Below are positions 44,258 through 53,494 of a DNA stretch of 53,585 bases, piece after piece; position 1 is the stretch's first letter; each line of letters begins with the position of its first letter. The translations under genes and the position numbers were made by a program. The notes below the pieces were generated by a model. That model had not been told where the DNA came from. It was given only the letters and a program-made list of their open reading frames with translations, and searched no databases. Source of the DNA: Verrucomicrobiota bacterium (lineage in GTDB: Bacteria; Verrucomicrobiota; Verrucomicrobiia; Limisphaerales; JAHDYP01); the NCBI GenBank assembly GCA_023383055.1, contig JAHDYP010000031.1:1-53585 (forward strand). Reading direction: 5' to 3'.

Positions 44258-46840
44258 ATGATTGGCCCGGCATTCATCGCCCTGCTGCAAAACGTGGCGG
44301 CGTTGCTGGCCGCGGTCGCCCTCTTCGATCTCATCACCCGCCGGCGGCAGCTTGAGGGCCGGACCCTGCGTCAGGCGTTGGTGGGTGCGTTTCTTGGCGT
44401 GCTCGCCGTCGGCTTGATTCTGGGAGCATTCGAACTCGAGCCGGGCATTGTATTTGACGCGCGTTCGGTATTGTTGGGGATTTCCGGGCTTTTCCTCGGC
44501 ACAGTGCCCACTCTGGTGGCGATGGGGATCTCGGCAGTCTTCCGGCTTATGCAGGGCGGGGTGGCGGCGTGGACCGGGGTGGCGGTGATTCTGGTCAGTG
44601 GCGGCCTGGGCATTGCCTGGCGGAAGCTCCGTCGGAAGCCGCTGGAGGATTTCGGTCCGGGCGAACTTTACGCGTTCGGCTTGTTGGTGCACGGGGGGAT
44701 GCTGGCGTTGATGATGACGTTGCCCTGGGATAACGCGCGCCGGGTGCTGGTGGCGATCGGTTTGCCGGTGATACTCCTTTTTCCGGTGGCCACGATGGCT
44801 CTGGGCATATTGCTGGTCAACCGCCTGCGCCACGACCGAGCGCTTGCCGACCTGGCGGATAGCGAGGCGCGGTACCGCAGCATCTTTGAGAACAACCATG
44901 CGTCGATGCTGCTGATCGACCCCGAAGCGGGCCAGATTGTGGACGCGAATCCGGCGGCGAGCCGGTTCTATGGTTGGACGCGCGATCAACTCCGCCGGAT
45001 GCGGATTGGCCAGATCAACGTCCTACCGCCTGAACAGTTGCGGCACGAGATGGAACGCGCCCGGGCGGCGAAGAACTATCACTTCCGGTTCACCCATCGA
45101 TTGAGCGACGCCACGCTCCGGAACGTCGAGGTTTTCAGCGGCCCCATTGCCATGGGGGGGAGGGATCTTCTTTACTCGATCGTTCATGACGTGACGGAAC
45201 GAACGCAGGCGGAGTGTTCGTTGCGTCAGGTCTCTTCGCTGCTGGGCATCGCGAGTCGAGTCGCGCGCTTCGGCGGCTGGAGCATCGATCCGGCGGAAGA
45301 GCGGGTGGTGTGGTCCGAGGAAATCGCCTCGATTCTCGAGTTGCCGCCGGGTTTCTCGCCGACGCTGGAGGAAGTCATCGCCCTTTATGCTCCCGAGTGG
45401 CAGCAGCGGATCGCCGAGGTTTACGATGCTTGCGCACAGGAAGGCAAGGCCTTCGACGAGGAGATGGTGGCCGTCACGGCCCGTGGCCGACGCTTATGGG
45501 TGCGCGTTCTCGGAGAGGCGGAGCGGGACGCGGCGGGGCGGATTGTCCGTGTGCACGGGGCGATTCAGGATATTTCGCAGCTGAGACTGGGCGAGGCGAC
45601 GCTCCGCGAATCGGAGCAGCGATACCGGACGTTGTTTGAGGCCAACCCGCACTGCATGTGGGTGTACGATCTGGCGACCCTGCGTTTTTTGGCCGTGAAC
45701 GACACGGCGGCGGAGCGATATGGGTATTCGCGGGAGGAGTTTCTGGGCATGACGCTGAAGGATATTCGACCGGCGGAGGAGGTGCCGCGCCTGCTGGAGA
45801 ACGTGGCCGCATGTTCCGGCGTGTTGCAGGAGTCGGGTGTGTGGCGACACCGAAAGAAGAGCGGCGAGATCATGCTGGTGGACATCGCGTCGCACGCGTT
45901 GACTTGGGAGGGGCGGTCGGCGCGGCTGGTGCTGGTGCACGACGTGACCGCGCGCGAAGAGGCCCGGCGGGCACTGGAGGCCTCCCGCCAGGCGTTGCTC
46001 AGCGTGGTCGAGGATCAGCGCGAGGCGGAGGCCGAGGTGCGGCGGCTCAATGAGGCGCTGGAGGGTCGGGTGCGCGAACGGACCGCGCAGCTCGAAGCGG
46101 CCAATCGGGATCTCGAGGCGTTTTCCTATTCGGTGTCGCACGATCTCCGGGCTCCGCTGCGGGCCATCAATGGTTATGCCCGGATCCTGATCGAAGATCA
46201 CGGCGAACGACTCGGGCCCGAGGGCCTGCGGGTCTCGGGGGTCGTCCGCGACGAGGCGGTGCGCATGGGGCAACTGATCGACGATTTGCTGCATTTCTCC
46301 CGCCTGGGTCGGCAAGCTTTGCAGTTGGCGCCGACCGACATGACGACCCTTGCCCGGGAGGTGTTTGAGAAGCTCAAGGGCGGGGTGCCCGATCGCGAGG
46401 TGGTATTTCGGCTGTCCGAGTTGCCGGCCGTTTTGACGGATCAGACACTCCTGCGGCAGGTCTGGTACAACCTGTTGGACAATGCGCTGAAGTACACCCG
46501 TCGCCGTGCGCGAACCGAGATTGCCGTGAGCGGCGTGGTTCAGGGGGGCGAGGCGATCTACCGGGTGCGAGACAACGGTGCTGGCTTCGACATGAAGTAT
46601 CTGCACCAGCTGTTCCGGGTGTTTCGGCGGTTGCACGGGACCGACGATTTTGAGGGCACGGGGGTGGGGTTGGCGCTCGTCCGGCGCATTGTCCATCGCC
46701 ATGGAGGCAGGGTCTGGGCCGAGGCGACGGTGGACGACGGGGCCACTTTCTTTTTTGCGCTGCCGGTGGCCGGCAAACCGCTATCGGGAGATACCAACGT
46801 CGGCCAATCAACTTTGCCGTATGACGCCAACAATGCCTAA
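44258..46840 (+). CDS. Membrane sensor histidine kinase with three PAS domains
   Basis: 860 residues from ATG 44258, where the first membrane helix begins (MIGPAFIALLQNVAALLAAVA); earlier in-frame codons look non-coding. Five or six helices (about 5-190) resemble the 5TM-5TMR_LYT sensor type. Then come PAS1 (about 202-320), PAS2 (about 325-445) and PAS3 (about 450-570), a coiled linker, a HisKA domain with the phospho-acceptor histidine in FSYSVSHDLRAPLRAING, and an ATPase domain with N box LLDNALKYTRR, G1 VRDNGAGFD and G2 GTGVGLALVRRI. The kinase stop overlaps the receiver gene that follows, so they form a natural kinase/regulator pair. Confidence 0.93.
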   Translation: MIGPAFIALLQNVAALLAAVALFDLITRRRQLEGRTLRQALVGAFLGVLAVGLILGAFELEPGIVFDARSVLLGISGLFLGTVPTLVAMGISAVFRLMQGGVAAWTGVAVILVSGGLGIAWRKLRRKPLEDFGPGELYAFGLLVHGGMLALMMTLPWDNARRVLVAIGLPVILLFPVATMALGILLVNRLRHDRALADLADSEARYRSIFENNHASMLLIDPEAGQIVDANPAASRFYGWTRDQLRRMRIGQINVLPPEQLRHEMERARAAKNYHFRFTHRLSDATLRNVEVFSGPIAMGGRDLLYSIVHDVTERTQAECSLRQVSSLLGIASRVARFGGWSIDPAEERVVWSEEIASILELPPGFSPTLEEVIALYAPEWQQRIAEVYDACAQEGKAFDEEMVAVTARGRRLWVRVLGEAERDAAGRIVRVHGAIQDISQLRLGEATLRESEQRYRTLFEANPHCMWVYDLATLRFLAVNDTAAERYGYSREEFLGMTLKDIRPAEEVPRLLENVAACSGVLQESGVWRHRKKSGEIMLVDIASHALTWEGRSARLVLVHDVTAREEARRALEASRQALLSVVEDQREAEAEVRRLNEALEGRVRERTAQLEAANRDLEAFSYSVSHDLRAPLRAINGYARILIEDHGERLGPEGLRVSGVVRDEAVRMGQLIDDLLHFSRLGRQALQLAPTDMTTLAREVFEKLKGGVPDREVVFRLSELPAVLTDQTLLRQVWYNLLDNALKYTRRRARTEIAVSGVVQGGEAIYRVRDNGAGFDMKYLHQLFRVFRRLHGTDDFEGTGVGLALVRRIVHRHGGRVWAEATVDDGATFFFALPVAGKPLSGDTNVGQSTLPYDANNA

Positions 46841-47348
46841 CCCCGCGCCTCCGTTTTCACCCGGGCCCGCGGTCGATATCCTGCTCGTCGAGGATAGCCA
46901 TCGCGACGCCGAGCTCGCCATCCGCGCCCTGGATCGCCTCGGGCTGTCCGGGCGCCTGTTGTGGGCCAAGGATGGGGCGGAGGTGCTCGACCTGTTCTTC
47001 GGGCCAACCGCGGGGATGCCGGGGCGCCTGGCGACGATGCCGAAGCTGATTCTGCTCGACTTGAAGCTGCCGAAAGTGGACGGACACGAGGTGTTGTGCC
47101 GGTTGAAATCCGATCCGCGCACCAAGGGCATCCCGGTGGTGGTGCTGACCTCGTCGCGCGAGGAGGCGGACCTGTGGCGGGCTTACCAGAGCGGTGCCAA
47201 CAGCTACACTGTGAAGCCGGTCGACTTCGACCAGTTCGACGATGTGGTGCGTGATCTGGGGCATTACTGGTTGACACTCAACCAGAGTGCCCCCGCGCGC
47301 CAACCCCAGGAGGACGATTATGAAAAACCCCTCGATCTCTCAGGTTAA
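46821..47348 (+). CDS. Receiver-only response regulator (Rcp1-like)
   Basis: 175 residues from ATG 46821, or 171 from ATG 46833; both lie within the end of the kinase gene. The receiver is of the Rcp1 type (DILLVEDSHRDAELAIRAL; phospho-acceptor in KLILLDLKLPKVDGHEVL; Thr in VVVLTSSREE; lysine in NSYTVKPVDFDQF), normally a partner of phytochrome-like and PAS-rich kinases. No DNA-binding domain. The overlap with the kinase upstream suggests that the kinase is its phosphodonor. Its last 29 bases overlap the next gene. Confidence 0.92.
   Translation: MTPTMPNPAPPFSPGPAVDILLVEDSHRDAELAIRALDRLGLSGRLLWAKDGAEVLDLFFGPTAGMPGRLATMPKLILLDLKLPKVDGHEVLCRLKSDPRTKGIPVVVLTSSREEADLWRAYQSGANSYTVKPVDFDQFDDVVRDLGHYWLTLNQSAPARQPQEDDYEKPLDLSG
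47308..47314 (+). promoter_or_regulatory. Strong Shine-Dalgarno fixing the hybrid kinase start
   Basis: AGGAGGA lies with good spacing before ATG 47320, inside the coding end of the receiver gene. It favours ATG 47320 over the earlier in-frame codon at 47287 as the start of the hybrid kinase. Confidence 0.75.
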
Positions 47349-49320
47349 TCCACGTTCCCCCGCCACTTGCCGGCCCTTGCGCGTGTTGTTGGTCGAGGAT
47401 TCGGAGCTCGACGCGGGACTGGTGATACGCGAGCTGGAACGTGCCGACTACCAGCCGTCGTGGCAGCGCGTGGCCACGGCACCGGACATGGCAGCCGCGC
47501 TGAAGCAGGAACGGTGGGATTTGGTCATCTCGGACTACATGATGCCTGGATTCGGTGGGTTGGAGGCGCTGGCGCTGGCGCAGGGAACCGGCCTGGATCT
47601 GCCGTTTATATTGATTTCCGGCACGATCGGCGAGGACCTGGCGGTCGAAGCGATGAGAGCCGGTGCGCACGACTATCTCCTGAAGGACCGCCTCACCCGC
47701 TTGGGGCCGGCCATCGCGCGGGAGTTGAAGGATGTCCAGTCGCGCCGGGAGCGACGGCAGGTGGAGGATCAGTTGCGGCTCGAATCCGCCGCCTTGAATG
47801 CCGCCGCCAACGGCATCGTGATCACGGACCGGGACGGAACGATTCTGGCCGTGAACCCGGCCTGGACCGCGATGACGGGGTACGCGGCCGAAGAGGCGCT
47901 GGGACGGAACCCGCGCATCCTGAAGTCGGGCGTGCAGGACGCCGCCTTTTACCGGAATCTATGGGAGACGATCCTGGGGGGGCGGGTTTGGCGCGGGTAG
48001 TTGGTCAACCAGCGGAAAGACGGCAGCCGGTATTTCGAGGAGGAAACCATCACGCCCGTGCGGGACGCGGACGGCGAAATCACGCACTTCGTGGGAATCA
48101 AGCAGGACATCAGCGAACGGAAAGGGCTGGAGAATCAATTCCTGCGGGCACAGCGGCTGGAGGCGGTGGGGAAACTGGCGGCCGGGGTGGCGCACGATCT
48201 AAACAACATCCTGGCTCCCATCATGATGGCTGCGCCGCTGTTGCGCGATTCTCCCACGGCGGGTGATTTCAATCAGAGTCTCGACCTCATCGAATCCAGC
48301 GCGTTGAGAGGCGCCGGAGTAGTGCGGCAGTTACTGACCTTCAGCCGGGGGCGCGAGGGGGAACGGATCGTGATGCACCTGAAGCATCTGGTGCGCGATC
48401 TGGGGTTGATCATCCGGGAGACTTTTCCCCGGAGCATTCGGTTCGAACCCTCGCTGGCGCCGGACTTGTGGCCGTTGTTTGTGGATCCCACTCAACTGCA
48501 CCAGGTGTTGCTGAATCTTTGCATCAATGCACGCGACGCCATGCCGGAGGGCGGGGTGCTGCGGCTCACCGCCAGCAATCTCATGGTGGACGAACAGTAT
48601 GCCGGACTTCTCCCGGGGCTCGAGTCAGGCCCCTATCTGCAGATTGAGGTCAGCGACAACGGTCAGGGAATCGCCCCTGAAGACCAAGAGCGCATTTTTG
48701 ACCTGTTCTTTAGCACGAAGGAACCGGGGGCGGGAAGCGGGTTGGGGCTGGCCACTGTCCAGCGCGTGGTTACCGACCACGGCGGGGTGGTGAAGGTGCG
48801 GAGTCAGTTGGGCCAGGGGACGTCGTTTCAGCTCTATCTGCCCGCGCGGCCGGCGGAGGTGGCGATCGTGGAAGCGCAGCTCTTGACGCTCGGTCCCGTG
48901 GGGCAGGGGGAGCTGATCCTGGTGGTGGACGACGAGGATTCCATCATCCAAATCACCCAGGAGATGTTGCGGCGGCATGGTTACCGCACTTTGACGGCAG
49001 CCGATGGCACCGAGGCGGTGGCGTGCCTCGCCCAGCACCCGATAGAGATCAAAGCGGTGATCACCGACCTGTTGATGCCGGAAATGGACGGATTCCGCCT
49101 GGTCCAGGTGCTCAAGCACATGGCCCCGGACCTTCCGGTGCTCGTTTCGAGCGGTTTGGAGGAGACGCGGGAGCACGAGGCGAGAGTCGAGCGACTCCGG
49201 GAGTTGGGGGTGACCTGTTTCCTCACCAAACCATACTCGGCAATCCAATGTCTCACCGCCCTGCGGGCCGCCCTGACGGTGCCGGGCAGGCCGGAAGCCC
49301 AGACGACTCCAAAGCGATAA
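47320..49320 (+). pseudogene. Hybrid histidine kinase (REC-PAS-HisKA-HATPase-REC) interrupted by an in-frame TAG
   Basis: Read through, this encodes 665 residues. REC1 (about 18-140; DLVISDYMMPGFGG), PAS (about 155-265), HisKA (histidine in LAAGVAHDLNNILAPI), HATPase (NLCINARDAMPEGG, DNGQGIAPEDQ, GSGLGLATV) and REC2 (about 540-655; VVDDEDS, VITDLLMPEMDGF, FLTKPY). Codon 227 (47998-48000) is TAG within GRVWRG-stop-LVNQRKDGS, where the family normally has a Glu (GAG), so one G to T change explains it. Frame and composition are intact on both sides. It is a very recent nonsense mutation, a sequencing error or a recoded amber. As written, only REC1 and part of PAS would be made. Confidence 0.85.
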
Positions 49321-49335
49321 TGTGGAGGAATGTGA

Positions 49336-50439
49336 ATGACAGCAAAACGACAGAAAATCCTGGTGGTGGACGACGAGACTACGCAACGCGAGGCCACCGC
49401 CCGCGCGCTGCGGCGGCATAACTACGACGTCGAAGTGGCCGTCGACGGTGTGGAGGCCCTGCGCTTGGCGCGAACGTATCGGCCCGACCTCATCCTGAGC
49501 GACGTGATCATGCCGGGCTCCGACGGCTATGAATTGGTCGCCGGGCTCCGACGCGAGTCGGATTTGGCGTCGATACCGGTCATCCTGGTGACAGGCGAGG
49601 CCGACCTCCGGGGGTTACGACAGGGGATGAGTCGGGGGGCGGACGACTATTTGCCGAAGCCGTTCACGATGGAGGAGTTGCTGGCCGCGGTGCGGATGCG
49701 TTTCGAACGACGGGACTTGCTGCGGCGGGAGGCCGAAGCGGGGATGGAGGTTTTGCGCAAGAGCATCGCCCAGATGTTGCCGCATGAGTTTCGCACGCCC
49801 CTGGTCGGGATCCTGGGTGTGGCCGACCTGCTCGAGACCTACGGGGCCACAGCGGGGCCCGCGGACATGGCACTGTATGCCGGCATGTTGCGGAAGTCTG
49901 GCGACCGGTTGCTGCGGCTCACCGAGCGTTTTCTGCTCTTCTCACAGCTGGAACTGCTGCAATTGGACACGCAGGCTGCCCGTGCCCGCGAAAAACTGCC
50001 CATGATCGAACATGGCCCCGCCATCGAGAAGCAGGCAGTTGCCCGGGCGACAGCCGTGCAGCGGCAGGGCGACCTGGAGGTTGTGGTGGACGAGGTGCGG
50101 TGGCGAATGTCGGCCGATCATGCCGTCCGGGTGATCGACGAACTGGTTGACAACGCACTCAAGTTTTCGCGGCCCGGCACCCCCGTCCTGGTGCGGTCGA
50201 GTCGCACGGGCGAGGAGATCCACCTGGTCATCCGGGATCGGGGCTGCGGCTTCCACGCGGAAGAGGCCAAGGCGATCGGTGCCTTCCTGCAGTTCAGCCG
50301 GAAAGTGCATGAGCAGCAGGGGGCCGGATTGGGGCTTTCGATCGCCCGCCGCCTTGTCGAATTACACGGGGGTCGCCTGCGGATCGAAAGCGGGGAGGGC
50401 ATCGGAACCGTCGTGACTGTCGCCTTCCCCGCGGAGTGA
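49336..50439 (+). CDS. Receiver-histidine kinase protein (REC-HisKA-HATPase)
   Basis: 367 residues, preceded by GTGGAGGAA as a ribosome-binding site 15 bases after the previous gene. The receiver (about 7-125; VVDDETTQREA, LILSDVIMPGSDGYE, DDYLPKPFTMEEL) comes first. A HisKA-type segment follows with the histidine in QMLPHEFRTPLVGILG, then an ATPase domain (VIDELVDNALKFSRPG, IRDRGCGFHAEEA, GAGLGLSIARRL). Such proteins can relay phosphate between upstream kinases and other regulators. Its place directly after the hybrid kinase suggests one pathway. It is the last gene of the signalling run. Confidence 0.92.
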   Translation: MTAKRQKILVVDDETTQREATARALRRHNYDVEVAVDGVEALRLARTYRPDLILSDVIMPGSDGYELVAGLRRESDLASIPVILVTGEADLRGLRQGMSRGADDYLPKPFTMEELLAAVRMRFERRDLLRREAEAGMEVLRKSIAQMLPHEFRTPLVGILGVADLLETYGATAGPADMALYAGMLRKSGDRLLRLTERFLLFSQLELLQLDTQAARAREKLPMIEHGPAIEKQAVARATAVQRQGDLEVVVDEVRWRMSADHAVRVIDELVDNALKFSRPGTPVLVRSSRTGEEIHLVIRDRGCGFHAEEAKAIGAFLQFSRKVHEQQGAGLGLSIARRLVELHGGRLRIESGEGIGTVVTVAFPAE

Positions 50440-50489
50440 ACCCGGGGCGGGCTCGACATCGTGCCTCAAAACGGAGATGTTCGGACCTG

Positions 50490-51494
50490 ATGAAAATACG
50501 AACAGCTATGGGCACGGTCGGGCTGTTAGTCGCCGCATTTGCCTGGGGCGAGGAACCGTTGCGGATCGGCATGATCGGCCTCGACACGTCGCACGTGATC
50601 GCCTTCACCCGGTTGCTGAACGACACGAACCAGAGTAACCACGTTCCCGGGGGCCGGGTGGTGGCGGCGTTCAAAGGGGGAAGCCCGGACCTCGAGTCGA
50701 GCTGGTCGCGGGTGGACGGATATACACGCGAGCTCGAGGAGAAGTTCTCGGTGCGGATCGTGGATAGCATCGAGGAACTGTGCCGGCGGGTGGATGCGGT
50801 GATGCTCGAAAGTGTGGATGGCCGGCCGCATCTCGAGCAGGCCCGGCCGGTGATCCAGGCGCGGAAACCGTTGTTCATCGACAAGCCGATGGCGGCGTCG
50901 CTGGCCGACGTGGTCGAGATCTTTCGACTGGCGGCCAGGCAGCAGGTCCCGGTGTTTAGCTCCTCCTCCTATCGGTTCTACGAGAGCCTGCAGAAAGTGA
51001 GGCAGACCGATGTCGGAGCTGTCCGTGCCGTGATTTCATATGGTCCGGCGCATCTGGAACGGCATCATCCGGACCTTTTCTGGTATGGCGTTCATCCGAC
51101 CGAGGCGTTGTTTGCGATCCTGGGGACCGGGTGTGAGTCCGTGGTTCGAACGACCAGTGCGGATACGGATGTCGTATCCGGGGTATGGTCGGGAGGCCGC
51201 GTGGGGACCCTCGTCGGTCTGCGGGCCGGGCCAACGCCGCACCGCGTGATCGTGTTTGGCAGCCAGGCGGTGGCGCAGCAGGAGGGCAGCGGCGATTACG
51301 CGCCGTTGGTGCGGGAGATCATTCGATTCTTCCGTACGGGGGTGGCGCCGGTGACTCCGCGCGAAACCATCGAGCTATTCGGATTCATGGAGGCGGCGGA
51401 CGAAAGCAAGCGCCTGGGTGGACAGCCGGTGCGGATGGCGGAAGTGTTGGAGCGGGCGCTGGGGGCGGGCGTGCCGCCGGGAGACTTTCGATGA
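50490..51494 (+). CDS. Gfo/Idh/MocA-family oxidoreductase-like protein, exported
   Basis: 334 residues from ATG 50490; a signal peptide (KIRTAMGTVGLLVAAFAWGEE) supports this start over the upstream frame. The Rossmann part begins LRIGMIGLDTSHVIAFTRLL, a variant of the usual G-x-G-x-x-G found in a secreted subgroup. The catalytic motif is FIDKPMAAS (D-K-P instead of E-K-P). The C-terminal beta domain includes YGVHPTEALFAILGTG. Members usually oxidise or reduce sugars or sugar-like ligands with NAD(P). Whether the changed nucleotide motif still binds cofactor outside the cytoplasm is unclear. The stop overlaps the next start by four bases (ATGA). Confidence 0.85.
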   Translation: MKIRTAMGTVGLLVAAFAWGEEPLRIGMIGLDTSHVIAFTRLLNDTNQSNHVPGGRVVAAFKGGSPDLESSWSRVDGYTRELEEKFSVRIVDSIEELCRRVDAVMLESVDGRPHLEQARPVIQARKPLFIDKPMAASLADVVEIFRLAARQQVPVFSSSSYRFYESLQKVRQTDVGAVRAVISYGPAHLERHHPDLFWYGVHPTEALFAILGTGCESVVRTTSADTDVVSGVWSGGRVGTLVGLRAGPTPHRVIVFGSQAVAQQEGSGDYAPLVREIIRFFRTGVAPVTPRETIELFGFMEAADESKRLGGQPVRMAEVLERALGAGVPPGDFR

Positions 51495-53341
51495 TGGATC
51501 CCAGGAACCGCCGGCCTGAACCCGATCCGGACGTCACCGGCGATGCGGTCATCGGCCGGGCCATCAAAAGGACCCTGGTGGTGGTCTTGCTGGTAGTCTT
51601 ACTGGTGGCTCTGATTTCCTTCCTGTTCGAATCGCCGCCGATGGTTCCAGGCTCCGGAGCTACGGAACCGGGCGCGCGCGGTCTGACAGTCCCCGCCCAT
51701 TGGATTCCGAAGGTGATCTTCCATGACTGCGGTGCGGCGGCGGGGATCGGATTTGTGCACACGAACGGAGCGTATGGGGACAAGTTGCTGCCGGAGACCA
51801 TGGGGGGAGGCGTGGCATTTTGGGACTACGACAACGATGGCGACCAGGACCTGGTCCTCCTGAACAGCGGTCATTGGCCGTGGCATGATTCCGCACGGGG
51901 AAATGAGAACATGCTGGCGCTGTATGCCAACGACGGCGAGGGGCGATTCACCGCGGTGCCGGCGTCGTCGGGTCTGGAATTCTTCGGTTACGGCATGGGA
52001 TTGGCCGCCGGCGATTATGACAACGACGGGTGGGTGGATCTCTTCGTCAGCGGAGTGGGAACGAACGCGCTGTTTCGCAATCTGGGCGGTGGCCGGTTTC
52101 AGGAGGTGACCCGCGATGCCGGCGTTCACTGCTCGCCGCAGGATTGGGGCACCAGTTGTGCCTGGTTCGACTTCGATAACGATGGCGATCTGGATTTGTT
52201 CGTGTGCCGTTACCTGCGGTGGTCGCGGGAGATCGACTTCGAGGCGAATTATCAACTGCCCGGCATCGGCCGTGCCTACGGTCAGCCCTGGAATTTCCCG
52301 AGCACGTTTCCCGCACTTTACCGCAATAATGGCGGCGGCAAGTTCCGCGATGTCTCGGCGGAGAGCGGCGTCCAGGTGCGCAACCGGGCCACAGACGTGC
52401 CGCTGGCAAAGTCATTGGGCGTGGCGCCGCTCGATCTCGACAACGATGGCTGGCTGGATCTGGTGGTTGCCAACGACACCCTGCCCAATCTGGTTTTCCA
52501 CAACGAACGCAACGGGACTTTTAAGGAAATCGGGGCGGCTTCAGGTCTGGCCTTTGACAACTTCGGGGCGACTCGCGGGGCCATGGGGGTAGACGCAGCC
52601 CGGTTCCAGGACGACCGGAGCCTCGGGATATCGATCGGCAATTTCGCAAATGAAATGACCGCGTTCTATGTCTCGCGCGACGAACCGTTGGTGTTCGCCG
52701 ATGAGGCCATAACCCAGGGAATCGGACAGGCGACCCGCTTTTCGCTCACCTTTGGCGTGTTCTTCTTCGATTATGACCTCGATGGATGGTTGGATCTCCT
52801 CACCGCCAACGGGCACATCGAGGACGAGATCGAGAAGGTCCAGCCCAACCAGCGTTACCGTCAACCCGCCCAGCTCTTCTGGAATGCCCGCGGCCGGGAT
52901 CCTCGAGCCGGGTTTGTGCCGGTACCGGTCGAGAAAAGCGGTCAGGATTTGTTCCAGCCCATCGTGGGACGCGGTTCTGCCTTCGCGGACATCGATGGGG
53001 ACGGCGATCTGGACGTGGTCATCGCCCAGATCAACGGACCGCCCATGCTCTTGAGAAACGATTTGGCGCCCCAGCCGAACTGGCTGCGGGTCAAATTGGC
53101 GGGCACCAGATCCAACCGCGATGCCATCGGCGCCTGGGTGAAACTGCGCGCCGGAGGGCGGACCTTGTGGCGCCAGGTGATGCCCACGCGCGGTTATCTC
53201 TCACAATCCGAGTTGCCATTGACCTTCGGGTTAGGCAAGGCGACGCGGGTGGATGAACTCACGGTGCAATGGCCTGACGGCACAAGTCAGCGGGTCGATC
53301 CGCCGGCGCTCAACCGGTTGGTGACGATCACGGAACCGTAG
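51491..53341 (+). CDS. FG-GAP/VCBS repeat protein with C-terminal ASPIC/UnbV domain
   Basis: 616 residues from ATG 51491, overlapping the previous stop. One membrane helix at about 27-46 (LVVVLLVVLLVALISFLF) anchors it outside the membrane. Six Ca-binding-type repeats follow (FWDYDNDGDQDLV, GDYDNDGWVDLF, FDFDNDGDLDLF, LDLDNDGWLDLV, FDYDLDGWLDLL, ADIDGDGDLDVV), as in a seven-bladed integrin-like propeller. The C-terminal ASPIC/UnbV domain (NWLRVKLAGTRSNRDAIGAWV; then VDELTVQWPDGTSQRVD) is typical of CRTAC1-type proteins, which are extracellular and of unknown function. Coupled to the Gfo/Idh gene, so the two probably share a role. Confidence 0.92.
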   Translation: MMDPRNRRPEPDPDVTGDAVIGRAIKRTLVVVLLVVLLVALISFLFESPPMVPGSGATEPGARGLTVPAHWIPKVIFHDCGAAAGIGFVHTNGAYGDKLLPETMGGGVAFWDYDNDGDQDLVLLNSGHWPWHDSARGNENMLALYANDGEGRFTAVPASSGLEFFGYGMGLAAGDYDNDGWVDLFVSGVGTNALFRNLGGGRFQEVTRDAGVHCSPQDWGTSCAWFDFDNDGDLDLFVCRYLRWSREIDFEANYQLPGIGRAYGQPWNFPSTFPALYRNNGGGKFRDVSAESGVQVRNRATDVPLAKSLGVAPLDLDNDGWLDLVVANDTLPNLVFHNERNGTFKEIGAASGLAFDNFGATRGAMGVDAARFQDDRSLGISIGNFANEMTAFYVSRDEPLVFADEAITQGIGQATRFSLTFGVFFFDYDLDGWLDLLTANGHIEDEIEKVQPNQRYRQPAQLFWNARGRDPRAGFVPVPVEKSGQDLFQPIVGRGSAFADIDGDGDLDVVIAQINGPPMLLRNDLAPQPNWLRVKLAGTRSNRDAIGAWVKLRAGGRTLWRQVMPTRGYLSQSELPLTFGLGKATRVDELTVQWPDGTSQRVDPPALNRLVTITEP

Positions 53342-53407
53342 GGTTCAACCGGAGGCGGCAGAGACAACGCTCTGCGAGGTTAGCCGCCGGACACGAGAAA
53401 ACTCCAA

Positions 53408-53425
53408 AACAGGGTGACAGGTTCA
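53408..53425 (+). repeat. REP-like repeat upstream of the RAYT gene
   Basis: AACAGGGTGACAGGTTCA, identical to the copy at 2752-2769 and nearly so to two others at 2671-2687 and 2811-2826. It lies 69 bases before the transposase start, the usual position of a REP copy relative to its RAYT gene. Confidence 0.7.
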
Positions 53426-53494
53426 AAGTGCTTGACCGAGGAGGCGCTGGAGTCTAAGCAATTGCCCAGGCTTTCAACCAAGGAGGAAGGAAGT

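Noticed and set aside
53342..53400. Hairpin GCAGAG/CTCTGC with outer GGCGG/CCGCC as a terminator after the FG-GAP gene
   Set aside because: The stem is short with a bulged outer part and no T-run follows.
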